Source: Streptosporangiaceae bacterium
Lineage (GTDB): Bacteria; Actinomycetota; Actinomycetes; Streptosporangiales; Streptosporangiaceae
Assembly: GCA_025934635.1 (NCBI GenBank)
Contig: JAICWX010000160.1
Coordinates: forward strand, 1 to 19,362
Direction: 5' to 3'
Length of the DNA: 19,362 bases
In this document: positions 13,634 to 19,362 of the stretch, piece by piece
Layout of the letters: each line of letters begins with the position of its first letter
Numbering within the stretch: the first letter of the stretch is position 1
Notes under the pieces: model-generated
Told to the model about the DNA's origin: nothing
The model's input: only the letters and a program-made list of their open reading frames with translations
Database searches by the model: none
Program-made: the position numbers and the translations under genes

Positions 13634-14512
13634 CTAAATGTTCAGGCAGACGCCCAGCGGGCCGACGTCCATGCAGACGCCCTTCGAGGTGGCCGAGGAC
13701 GAACCCGGGCTGGACGCGGCCGGGGTCGTCGCCGGGACGGAGCCGGCCGGCGACGGCGCCGCGGCGGAGGTGGCGGGTGCGGTCTGCGGGGACGTCACCG
13801 CGGCCTGGTTCGCGCTCCCGCTGAGCGTCGTCCCGCCGCTGCGGCCGCTGCTCTTGCTGCCGCTGTTCGTGCCGTTGCTGCCCGGTCCGGCCCGGCCCGG
13901 CCCGGTACCGCCTGATCCGCCGCTCCCGCCCCCGTCACCCGCGGCCAGGATGGGCGAGATGGTCACCGGGGCGCCGCTCGGCCGGGTCAGCTGCCCGGTG
14001 CCGGCCGCCCGGCTCACGCGGCCCGGATCAGCCAGCCCGTGGCGGTTCCCGGATCCGCCGCGGCCGTCCTGGCCCGACGCCTGGCCCTGCGGACCTCCGC
14101 CGAGCGCGATCGCGCTGGCCGAGGCGCCCGGCGGCGCCGCCGTGTCGCCGGCGGGGTTCGGGTGCACGATGTGGATCGAGACGGTGGAGAAGAGCAGGAA
14201 CGCGATCGCCCCGCCGGACAGCACCATGATGGGCACGGTGCTACCCGCCGGGTGCAGCCGCAGGACGGCGCCCGCCCGGCCGATGCCGGTCCTGATCCGG
14301 TCCGTCAGCAGCGCGAACGCCAGCTGCCCGGCGGGCAGCCGCGGGCAGTGCCCCATCCGGGCCGTCAGCCGCAGCCTGCGCAGGGCCGACCGGCGCTCCG
14401 CGGCGGTCAGGCCAGATAGCAGGTAAACGGTGGTCCGGCGGCCATGCTGTTCGGCCGCAGCGTGTAATCCCGGCGAAAGCTCGTTCGAACCGCGGTACCT
14501 GACCCTAATCAT
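13634..14512 (-). CDS. Single-span membrane protein with Gly/Ser/Pro-rich stalk and CX8C tip, function unknown
   Basis: 292 residues. Residues 1-90 are basic and probably cytoplasmic, with a helical stretch TAAERRSALRRLRLTARMGH (36-55). A single membrane span follows (about 91-116, TVPIMVLSGGAIAFLLFSTV). Residues 117-275 form a low-complexity Gly/Ser/Pro/Ala stalk suited to crossing the cell wall. The last residues GVCMDVGPLGVCLNI hold a CX8C pair, probably a disulfide-closed hairpin displayed at the tip. The opposite strand is open across most of the gene, but the - frame gives the sensible protein layout. No Shine-Dalgarno is clear before ATG 14512. I do not recognise the family; the design suggests a surface display or signalling protein. 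Confidence 0.7.
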   Translation of the reverse strand: MIRVRYRGSNELSPGLHAAAEQHGRRTTVYLLSGLTAAERRSALRRLRLTARMGHCPRLPAGQLAFALLTDRIRTGIGRAGAVLRLHPAGSTVPIMVLSGGAIAFLLFSTVSIHIVHPNPAGDTAAPPGASASAIALGGGPQGQASGQDGRGGSGNRHGLADPGRVSRAAGTGQLTRPSGAPVTISPILAAGDGGGSGGSGGTGPGRAGPGSNGTNSGSKSSGRSGGTTLSGSANQAAVTSPQTAPATSAAAPSPAGSVPATTPAASSPGSSSATSKGVCMDVGPLGVCLNI

Positions 14513-14697
14513 GGCGCGGCCTACTGACGCGTGTCATCTGTGCACTACCTTTTAATGGAGCGGAAACGGCCAGTGCACGCCCCCCCACAGAGGCGTTCGC
14601 AATCCGTACTATAGCCCAGGGGAAAACCTCGTTCACGCTAAACCGATCACTGAAATCCCCTCGGTAACCGTTTCGCCCCGGAAGTTAGGCTGCCAGC
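14513..14697. promoter_or_regulatory. Divergent promoter region between the stalk-protein gene and lnt
   Basis: 185 bases between divergent starts, AT-richer than the flanking genes. On the + strand TAGGCT at 14686-14691 lies 6 bases before the GTG of lnt, which fits a leaderless transcript. On the - strand TATAGT (complement of 14606-14613) is a candidate -10 for the stalk protein gene. A 7-base inverted repeat GTGCACT/AGTGCAC sits at 14540-14546 and 14572-14578. None of these is proven; no clear -35 boxes are seen. Confidence 0.45.
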
Positions 14698-16407
14698 GTG
14701 TCCGACCCCGCTACTCAGGAGAGCGCGCTCCCCCCCGAGCCAAAGGGGCGCGCCGACGTCTGGACTGAGGAGCGAGGAGCCTGCGACGAGCGACGAGGGA
14801 AGACGTCGGCTGCGAGCGCCCCGGCGGCGAGAGGGAAAATACTGCCGCTGCTGATCTCCGTGGCCGGGGGGCTGGCGCTGTTTGCGGCGTTTCCGCCGGT
14901 GGATGCGTGGCCGCTGGCTTTCGCCGGCCCCGGGCTGCTGGTGGTGGCGCTGACCGGGCGGAGCCTGCGGGCGTCGTTCGGCTGCGGGCTGGCGTTCGGC
15001 CTGGCCCTGTTCGTGCCCCTGATTTCCTGGCTGGTCAACGAGGCCTGGTACGCGTGGGTCATCCTGGCCGGGGTGCTGGCGCTCATCTTCGCGGTGCTCG
15101 CCGTCGGGCAGCGGCTGCTGCTGAACCTGCCGTACTGGCCGGCCGCGGTGGCCGGCTGGTGGGTCCTGACCGAGGGGATCAGGGACCGGTGGCCGTACGC
15201 CTTCCCCTGGGGCCGGCTGGCGATGAGCCAGTCCGTGGCCCCGGACGTCCGCTGGGTCGCGGTCGGCGGCGCGCCGCTGCTCAGCTTCCTGGTCGCCCTC
15301 GTCGGCGTGATGCTGGCTAGAGCGGTACTCGCCGGGCTGGCGGGCCGACGGGGCTGGCATTCGCTGCGGGTGCCCTTGCTAGCTGCCGTGGTGACGGCGG
15401 GGCTGGTGCTGGCGGGCGGGCTGCTGCCGGTCGATCCGGTGGGGGGTGCGCCGACGGCTCAGGTGGCCGCGATCCAGGGGAACGTGCCGCGGGCCAGGAA
15501 CCTGTCGCAGCAGCTGAGCGCCACTCAGGTCACGCAGAACCACGTCGAGGCCACGCTGAAGCTGGCCGCGCAGGTCAGGGCGGGCCAGCGGCCAGCGCCG
15601 GACCTGGTGATCTGGCCGGAGAACTCGACCGACCTGGACCCGTTCCAGAACCCTTCGATCTACGCCGGGCTGTCCGCGGCGGTGAACGCGATCGGGCGCC
15701 CGGTCCTGATCGGGGAGGTGCTGAACGGCCCGCGGCGCAACGTCGGCCAGCTCTGGCTGCCCGGCCGCGGGCCGACCACCTCGTACGTCAAGCGCCAGCT
15801 GGTGCCGTTCGGCGAGTACATCCCGTTCCGCGGCTTCATCTCCAGCTTCAGCGACCTGCCGGCGCTGCAGCCGATCGACTTCACCCCCGGGCGCCGGGCG
15901 GTCGTGTTCGCTACCGGGAAGATCAGGCTCGGCGACGTGATCTGCTACGAGGTCGCCTTCGACCAGCTGGTGCGGTCGGAGGTCACCGCGGGCGCGAACC
16001 TGCTCGCGGTGCAGTCCAACGACGCCGACTTCGAGATCGACGGCCAGCTGGGCGAGACCGAGCAGCAGACCGCGATGGCCCGGATCCGGGCGGTGGAAAG
16101 CGACCGCGCCGTGGTGTACGCCTCGACCACCGGCGAGAGCACGATCATCGCGCCGGACGGCCGGCTGATCGCGCACAGCGGCGTCTGGCAGCAGGCCATC
16201 CTGGACGCCCGGGTGCCGCTGGTGAGCTACCGCACGCTGGCGAGCCGGGCCGGGGCCGGGCCGGAGTACCTGATCACCGCGCTCACCGTGCTCGCGTTCG
16301 GCTGGGCGGTGCTGCGCCGCCTGCGCCGCCGGAACCGGCCGGAAGCAGGGCCGGAAGCGGGGCCGGAACCCGGGGCGGAACAAAATGCCGTGGCGGAACC
16401 GATATAA
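14698..16407 (+). CDS. lnt: Apolipoprotein N-acyltransferase
   Basis: 569 residues from GTG 14698. Lnt transfers an acyl chain from phospholipid to the N-terminal amino group of diacylglyceryl-cysteine in lipoproteins at the outer face of the membrane. A membrane part with about seven helices (48-245) is followed by the nitrilase-like domain (about 253-500) and a last membrane helix (about 520-540). The Glu-Lys-Cys triad is present: E308 (IWPENSTD), K365 (YVKRQLVPFGEYIP) and C416 (VICYEVAF). The polar N-terminal extension of ~46 residues is unusual and is encoded by a sequence with a 10-base inverted repeat (14752-14810). The C-terminus has PEAGPEAGPEPG-type repeats. The next gene encodes a lipoprotein, a likely substrate. 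Confidence 0.95.
   Translation: MSDPATQESALPPEPKGRADVWTEERGACDERRGKTSAASAPAARGKILPLLISVAGGLALFAAFPPVDAWPLAFAGPGLLVVALTGRSLRASFGCGLAFGLALFVPLISWLVNEAWYAWVILAGVLALIFAVLAVGQRLLLNLPYWPAAVAGWWVLTEGIRDRWPYAFPWGRLAMSQSVAPDVRWVAVGGAPLLSFLVALVGVMLARAVLAGLAGRRGWHSLRVPLLAAVVTAGLVLAGGLLPVDPVGGAPTAQVAAIQGNVPRARNLSQQLSATQVTQNHVEATLKLAAQVRAGQRPAPDLVIWPENSTDLDPFQNPSIYAGLSAAVNAIGRPVLIGEVLNGPRRNVGQLWLPGRGPTTSYVKRQLVPFGEYIPFRGFISSFSDLPALQPIDFTPGRRAVVFATGKIRLGDVICYEVAFDQLVRSEVTAGANLLAVQSNDADFEIDGQLGETEQQTAMARIRAVESDRAVVYASTTGESTIIAPDGRLIAHSGVWQQAILDARVPLVSYRTLASRAGAGPEYLITALTVLAFGWAVLRRLRRRNRPEAGPEAGPEPGAEQNAVAEPI
14752..14810. repeat. Inverted-repeat-bounded insert inside the lnt 5' coding region
   Basis: GCCGACGTCT (14752-14761) and its exact complement AGACGTCGGC (14801-14810) enclose a 39-base purine-rich core of GAG/GACGAG steps. 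It is read in frame as ADVWTEERGACDERRGKTSA, in the polar extension before the first membrane helix. It looks like a small palindromic repetitive element tolerated by the gene; copy number in the genome is not known. Confidence 0.6.
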
Positions 16408-16417
16408 ACCGCTGGGG

Positions 16418-16446
16418 CTCCCCGTGCGTCTGTATAGACGAGGGGC
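16418..16446 (+). terminator. Hairpin after lnt
   Basis: CCCC-gtg-CGTCT-gtat-AGACG-a-GGGG: two stacked stems with a small unequal internal loop, starting 13 bases after the lnt stop. It could be a weak terminator or a processing structure between lnt and the downstream transpeptidase gene. Confidence 0.45.
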
Positions 16447-16525
16447 CTGATTATGGGGCGTCCGTTCGCAGTACGCACGTAAGCTGCGTCCGAGGGCGCA
16501 AGACGGGGCAAAGAGGAGGGTGGCC

Positions 16526-17878
16526 GTGCGAGCCACAGACCGCAGGCCGGCCAGGAGATTCGCCGCAGCGGCGGCCATAGCGGCCATCGGGCTGCTGGCC
16601 TCGGCGTGCAGCAGCGGCGCCAAGGCCCCCACCGTCTCCCCCAGCCAGTCGCGGGCGCAGGCCTCCGCGTCGGCCAGCGCGCACGCGGCGGCGCTGGCGA
16701 AGGACCTGACGATCACGCCCGCGGACGGCACCCGCAACGTCGATCCCGCGGCGGGCATCACCGTGAGCGCGGTCAAGGGCAAGGTGACGAACGTCACCGT
16801 GACTCCCGCGGGGAGCACCGCCGGCGGCGCCGTAGCCGGCCAGCTCGGCGACGGCGGCACGAGTTGGCGCAGCGACGGGAACCTGTCCGTGTCGCAGTCC
16901 TACACGGTGACCGCCACCGGCACCGCGCCCAGCGGCGAGAAGATCACCAAGACGAGCAGGTTCAAGACGCTGACCCCGGCGGCGACGTTCACGACCCATA
17001 TCTTCGAGGGCTACAAGCAGAGCTACGGCGTCGGCATGCCGATCATCTTGAACTTCAGCCACCCGATCACGGACAAGGCGGCGGTCGAGCGGTCGCTCGA
17101 GCTGACCACCTCCAACCCGGTGGTCGGGGCCTGGTACTGGGACGGCGACGAGCAGCTGTACTTCCGGCCCCGCGACTACTGGCCGGCCAACACCACGGTC
17201 AGCTTCACCGGCCACTTCAACGGGGTGCAGGGCGCCAAGGGCGTGTACGGCACCCACGACCTGACCCAGACCTTCCTGATCGGCCGGTCGCTGATCGCGG
17301 TGGCCAGCACGACCACGCACCGGACGCAGATCTACCTCAACGGCAAGCTCACCTACAACTGGCCGGCCAGCCTGGGCCGGCCGAGCCTGCCGACGCCGGA
17401 CGGGACATACCTGAGCGTCGAGAAGGGCAACCCGGTGCGGATGGTCGGCGGCGGCCCGGCGGGCAGCTCCGGGCACTACGACGAGCTGGTCAACTACGCG
17501 GTCCGGTTCACGTACAGCGGCAGCTACTACCACTCGGCCCCCTGGTCGGTCGGGGACCAGGGCATCACCAACGTCAGTCACGGGTGCGTGAACCTGCCGC
17601 CCGCCGACGCGAAGATCTACTACGACATGTCCATCCCCGGCGACCCGATCACCGTCACCGCCAGCACGGCCGCGGGCAAGTGGGACGACGGCTTCACCGA
17701 GTGGTTCTTCCCCTTCTCGAAGTTCCTGAAGGGGAGCGCGACCGGTATGGCGGTGCAGGCCGGCCCGCAGGGCAGCACGTTCGTGTCACCGGACTCGCTG
17801 CCCGCCGACACCGCCACCGCGCCGCTCGAGACCTCCGCGCCCGGCAACTACTACGCCGGCTCGCCGAACATCCACTAG
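16526..17878 (+). CDS. Lipoprotein L,D-transpeptidase with Ig-like domains
   Basis: 450 residues. It forms 3-3 crosslinks in peptidoglycan or attaches proteins to it, on the outer face of the membrane. The signal is RRPARRF, a hydrophobic core and LLASAC, with C28 as the lipidated residue (Ala at -3 is a little unusual). Residues about 58-150 and 150-255 are two Ig-like domains, as in mycobacterial LdtMt2-type enzymes. The YkuD domain follows (about 257-377), with the catalytic stretch SYYHSAPWSVGDQGITNVSHGCVN; nucleophile C354, H352. A ~70-residue tail includes GFTEWFFPFSKF. Start chosen at GTG 16526, 6 bases after GGAGG (16515-16519); GTG 16520 abuts that site. The neighbouring Lnt is expected to acylate it. 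Confidence 0.93.
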   Translation: MRATDRRPARRFAAAAAIAAIGLLASACSSGAKAPTVSPSQSRAQASASASAHAAALAKDLTITPADGTRNVDPAAGITVSAVKGKVTNVTVTPAGSTAGGAVAGQLGDGGTSWRSDGNLSVSQSYTVTATGTAPSGEKITKTSRFKTLTPAATFTTHIFEGYKQSYGVGMPIILNFSHPITDKAAVERSLELTTSNPVVGAWYWDGDEQLYFRPRDYWPANTTVSFTGHFNGVQGAKGVYGTHDLTQTFLIGRSLIAVASTTTHRTQIYLNGKLTYNWPASLGRPSLPTPDGTYLSVEKGNPVRMVGGGPAGSSGHYDELVNYAVRFTYSGSYYHSAPWSVGDQGITNVSHGCVNLPPADAKIYYDMSIPGDPITVTASTAAGKWDDGFTEWFFPFSKFLKGSATGMAVQAGPQGSTFVSPDSLPADTATAPLETSAPGNYYAGSPNIH

Positions 17879-17888
17879 GGCCGGTACC

Positions 17889-17936
17889 GGCTAAGACCGG
17901 TGCTGGCTAAGATCCGTGCTGGCTAAGATCCGGTGG
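17889..17936. repeat. Three 16-base tandem repeats at a convergent gene junction
   Basis: Units GGCTAAGACCGGTGCT, GGCTAAGATCCGTGCT and GGCTAAGATCCGGTGG at 17889, 17905 and 17921. Each contains CTA, and the stop codon of the - strand gene (TAG at 17925-17923) lies in the third unit; each unit would give the - strand a TAG at the same place. A partial unit (CCGGTACC) precedes them. The array fills the 44 bases between the convergent stops. Confidence 0.8.
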
Positions 17937-19158
17937 TGGCCTGCTGCGGGGTGGTGTCGAAGCGGGCCGAGGTGGCCGCCCCGGCCTGGTCGCGGACGAC
18001 GGTGACCGGGTCGGTGAGGCCGAACCGACGGCAGCCGAGGCCGCTGAAGGACGCGCTCAGCCGGCTGGCCAGGAAGGTGAACAGGTTCGTGCCCGCGGCC
18101 GGCACCGGGGTGGCGGCGGTGGCGAGCACGCCGGAGTTGGCCGCCAGGAACGGGGCCTGCAGGTTGACCAGGTTCTGGCAGTAGGCGGCCAGGCCCGGCT
18201 GGCCGGCCCGCGGCAGCACGGCGGCGAGCTTCGGCTCGTTGGCGGCCGCCAGCAGCTCGTCGAGTGCCCGCGAGGTCGCCCGCATGTTCTTGTCCCCCAG
18301 GCCAGGCGCCGTGAACGGCTGGCAGCCGAGCGCCGGGTCGATGAAATCGTCGACCAGCGAGCCGGCCTGGTCTGGGCCGGCCACCTCGAAGTTCCGTACG
18401 TTCGGGCAGGCCCGGCCGGTCCCGAGCCGGCCGCCGGTCGGCACCAGGCTGGCCGAGGTGCCCGCGGACGGCACGGGCAGGTGGCCCTGGCGCATCAGGG
18501 CCAGCGCCGCGGCGAAGAACGCGGTGCCGTTACAGGATGAGACCCAGCCGGCAACAACTGCGCTAGAAACAGCGGGGCCGGGGCTGCTGATGCAGTGCCC
18601 CTGGGTCAGTGCGCCGGGCGTCGCCCCCGCCGGGACCAGCTTCGGGCCGTTGGAACTGAAGTCGATGGTGACGATCGCGTGCGGTGGCAGCCGGGGCACG
18701 GCCGGCGGGACGGCGGGCCTGTTCCCCGCGGTGATGACCGGGGGGTGGTAGACCGACAGCGCCCCGGTGGCCGGGTCCAGGATGGTGGCCTGGACGACTC
18801 CCCCGGGACTGGCCGCGCTGCTCGCGGTGCACCCCTTGAGCTGGTACGGAGTCGACAGGCCGCGTGCGCTGAGCGGGCGGGCCGGGACCACGATGCGGCA
18901 GGTGGCGCTGCCCGACGACACCGTGCCCGACGACACCGTGCCGGGTGACGCGGGCGGCGGGGCGGGGATGGCGGCGGCCGGTGGCGGCTTAGGCGAGGAT
19001 CCCAGGGACGACTGGCTGATGTGCGTGCCGTTGCCGCCGGACAGGGCGAGGATGATGCCCAGGGTCAGGCCCAGCGCCATGGGTACCCCGAGCGGAGCCG
19101 CGACCCGCGCCGCCCGGCGGTTACGCGGACGGCGCCTCGCGGAGTGCCCGCTGAGCAA
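17923..19158 (-). CDS. Secreted or surface-anchored eight-cysteine protein, paralogue of 8067-9752
   Basis: 411 residues from TTG 19158, 6 bases after GGAGGTGGA (19173-19165). An in-frame ATG lies further upstream but lacks a ribosome binding site, and the TTG start gives LLSGHSARRR, aligning with MLSEHRSAPR of the other copy. A basic N-terminus and one hydrophobic span (about 19-42) are followed by a short Pro/Ala/Ser stalk. All eight ectodomain cysteines correspond to the first copy (TCRIVV, KGCT, GHCIS, SSCNG, RACPN, LGCQP, AYCQN, LGCRR). Shared blocks include PLSARGLSTPYQL, VQATILDPATGALSVYHP, DPALGCQPFTAPG and RFGLTDPVTVVRD. It lacks the His/Arg-rich tail and about 80 residues of the middle. 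A 15-base tandem duplication at 18910-18939 codes for the repeated SGTVS in the stalk. Function unknown. Confidence 0.85.
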   Translation of the reverse strand: MLSGHSARRRPRNRRAARVAAPLGVPMALGLTLGIILALSGGNGTHISQSSLGSSPKPPPAAAIPAPPPASPGTVSSGTVSSGSATCRIVVPARPLSARGLSTPYQLKGCTASSAASPGGVVQATILDPATGALSVYHPPVITAGNRPAVPPAVPRLPPHAIVTIDFSSNGPKLVPAGATPGALTQGHCISSPGPAVSSAVVAGWVSSCNGTAFFAAALALMRQGHLPVPSAGTSASLVPTGGRLGTGRACPNVRNFEVAGPDQAGSLVDDFIDPALGCQPFTAPGLGDKNMRATSRALDELLAAANEPKLAAVLPRAGQPGLAAYCQNLVNLQAPFLAANSGVLATAATPVPAAGTNLFTFLASRLSASFSGLGCRRFGLTDPVTVVRDQAGAATSARFDTTPQQATTGS

Positions 19159-19253
19159 TTGCCATCCACCTCCGCTGGTGTTCCGCTCCCCCGGTGATTC
19201 ACCGTAGACGGGGACCGCGGCCCGCATCGGCGAATCGGGAGAATTCGCGGCAG

Positions 19254-19269
19254 GTAAGGCTTTCTTAAG
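19254..19269 (-). promoter_or_regulatory. Putative operator shared with the 8067 gene
   Basis: On the - strand this reads CTTAAGAAAGCCTTAC, identical to 7950-7965, preceded by AAAA and ending 95 bases before the TTG start. Two CTTA steps 11 bases apart are kept; the third seen in the other copy is not. With its next bases it also matches 13 of 19 positions of the DtxR/IdeR-type iron box as I recall it, so an iron regulator is an alternative to an OmpR-type one. Confidence 0.55.
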
Positions 19270-19315
19270 TTTTCCGCGCTCCGTGATTGTCCCGTGATAG
19301 GCGAGCGATGGCGGA

Positions 19316-19341
19316 GGCGGCCCCGGTTTCCCGGGGCCGCC
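19316..19341. terminator. Terminator-type hairpin at the right edge
   Basis: GGCGGCCCCGG-TTTC-CCGGGGCCGCC: an 11-base perfect stem with a 4-base loop. It lies upstream of the - strand gene and downstream of whatever gene lies beyond the window edge, so it probably ends a leftward transcript entering from the right. Confidence 0.6.
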
Positions 19342-19362
19342 CGAGCCATGGAGCTGATTGAA

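Noticed and set aside
13638..14426. 262-residue + strand frame opposite the stalk protein
   Set aside because: It is Pro-rich without domains or a ribosome binding site, while the - frame gives a cytosolic part, one membrane span, a stalk and a cysteine tip.

Overview
The window is very GC-rich, uses GTG and TTG starts often, and packs genes with 4-base stop/start overlaps. Together with actinobacterial family content (a group 1h type [NiFe] hydrogenase, DUF5947/6084/6390-type partners, an Lnt plus lipoprotein L,D-transpeptidase pair), this points to a soil-type high-GC Actinomycetota. The genus cannot be told from the sequence.

Region 1 (1-7724, all + strand) is a hydrogenase gene cluster that enters from the left edge. 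It holds the C-terminal two thirds of the large subunit, a NifU-like protein without the usual CxxC, three cluster-specific proteins (DUF5947-like, DUF6084-like and a 408-residue unknown), the C-terminal maturation peptidase, a 39-residue single-span peptide, HypA, HypC and a DUF6390-like protein. Most junctions overlap or are only a few bases wide. Two metal-exporter-like membrane proteins (an MntP-type and a cation diffusion facilitator) follow in the same direction after 31 and 42 bases. HypB, HypD, HypE, HypF and the small subunit are not in view. The expected job is assembly and operation of an uptake hydrogenase that oxidises trace H2.

Region 2 (7725-9872) has a visibly AT-richer 342-base leader, then a 561-residue secreted or surface-anchored protein of unknown function, then terminator-type hairpins. 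A paralogue of this protein lies at the right end of the window on the - strand (17923-19158). The two share eight ordered ectodomain cysteines, the N-terminal anchor, the ribosome binding site and a 16-base upstream element about 100 bases before the start.

Region 3 (9873-13575, - strand) is a translationally coupled three-gene unit: an EamA/DMT transporter, a 14-helix-type MFS transporter and a divergent ProA-like (gamma-glutamyl phosphate reductase family) dehydrogenase. Each pair overlaps by exactly 4 bases. A strong hairpin between this unit and the gene upstream overlaps the ribosome binding site of the first gene.

Region 4 (13634-19362) is cell envelope: a membrane-anchored protein with a Gly/Ser/Pro-rich stalk and a C-terminal CX8C tip (- strand), divergent from apolipoprotein N-acyltransferase, followed by a lipoprotein L,D-transpeptidase, then the second copy of the secreted eight-cysteine family. 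Lnt and the lipoprotein fit together: Lnt acylates the N-terminal cysteine of lipoproteins such as its neighbour.
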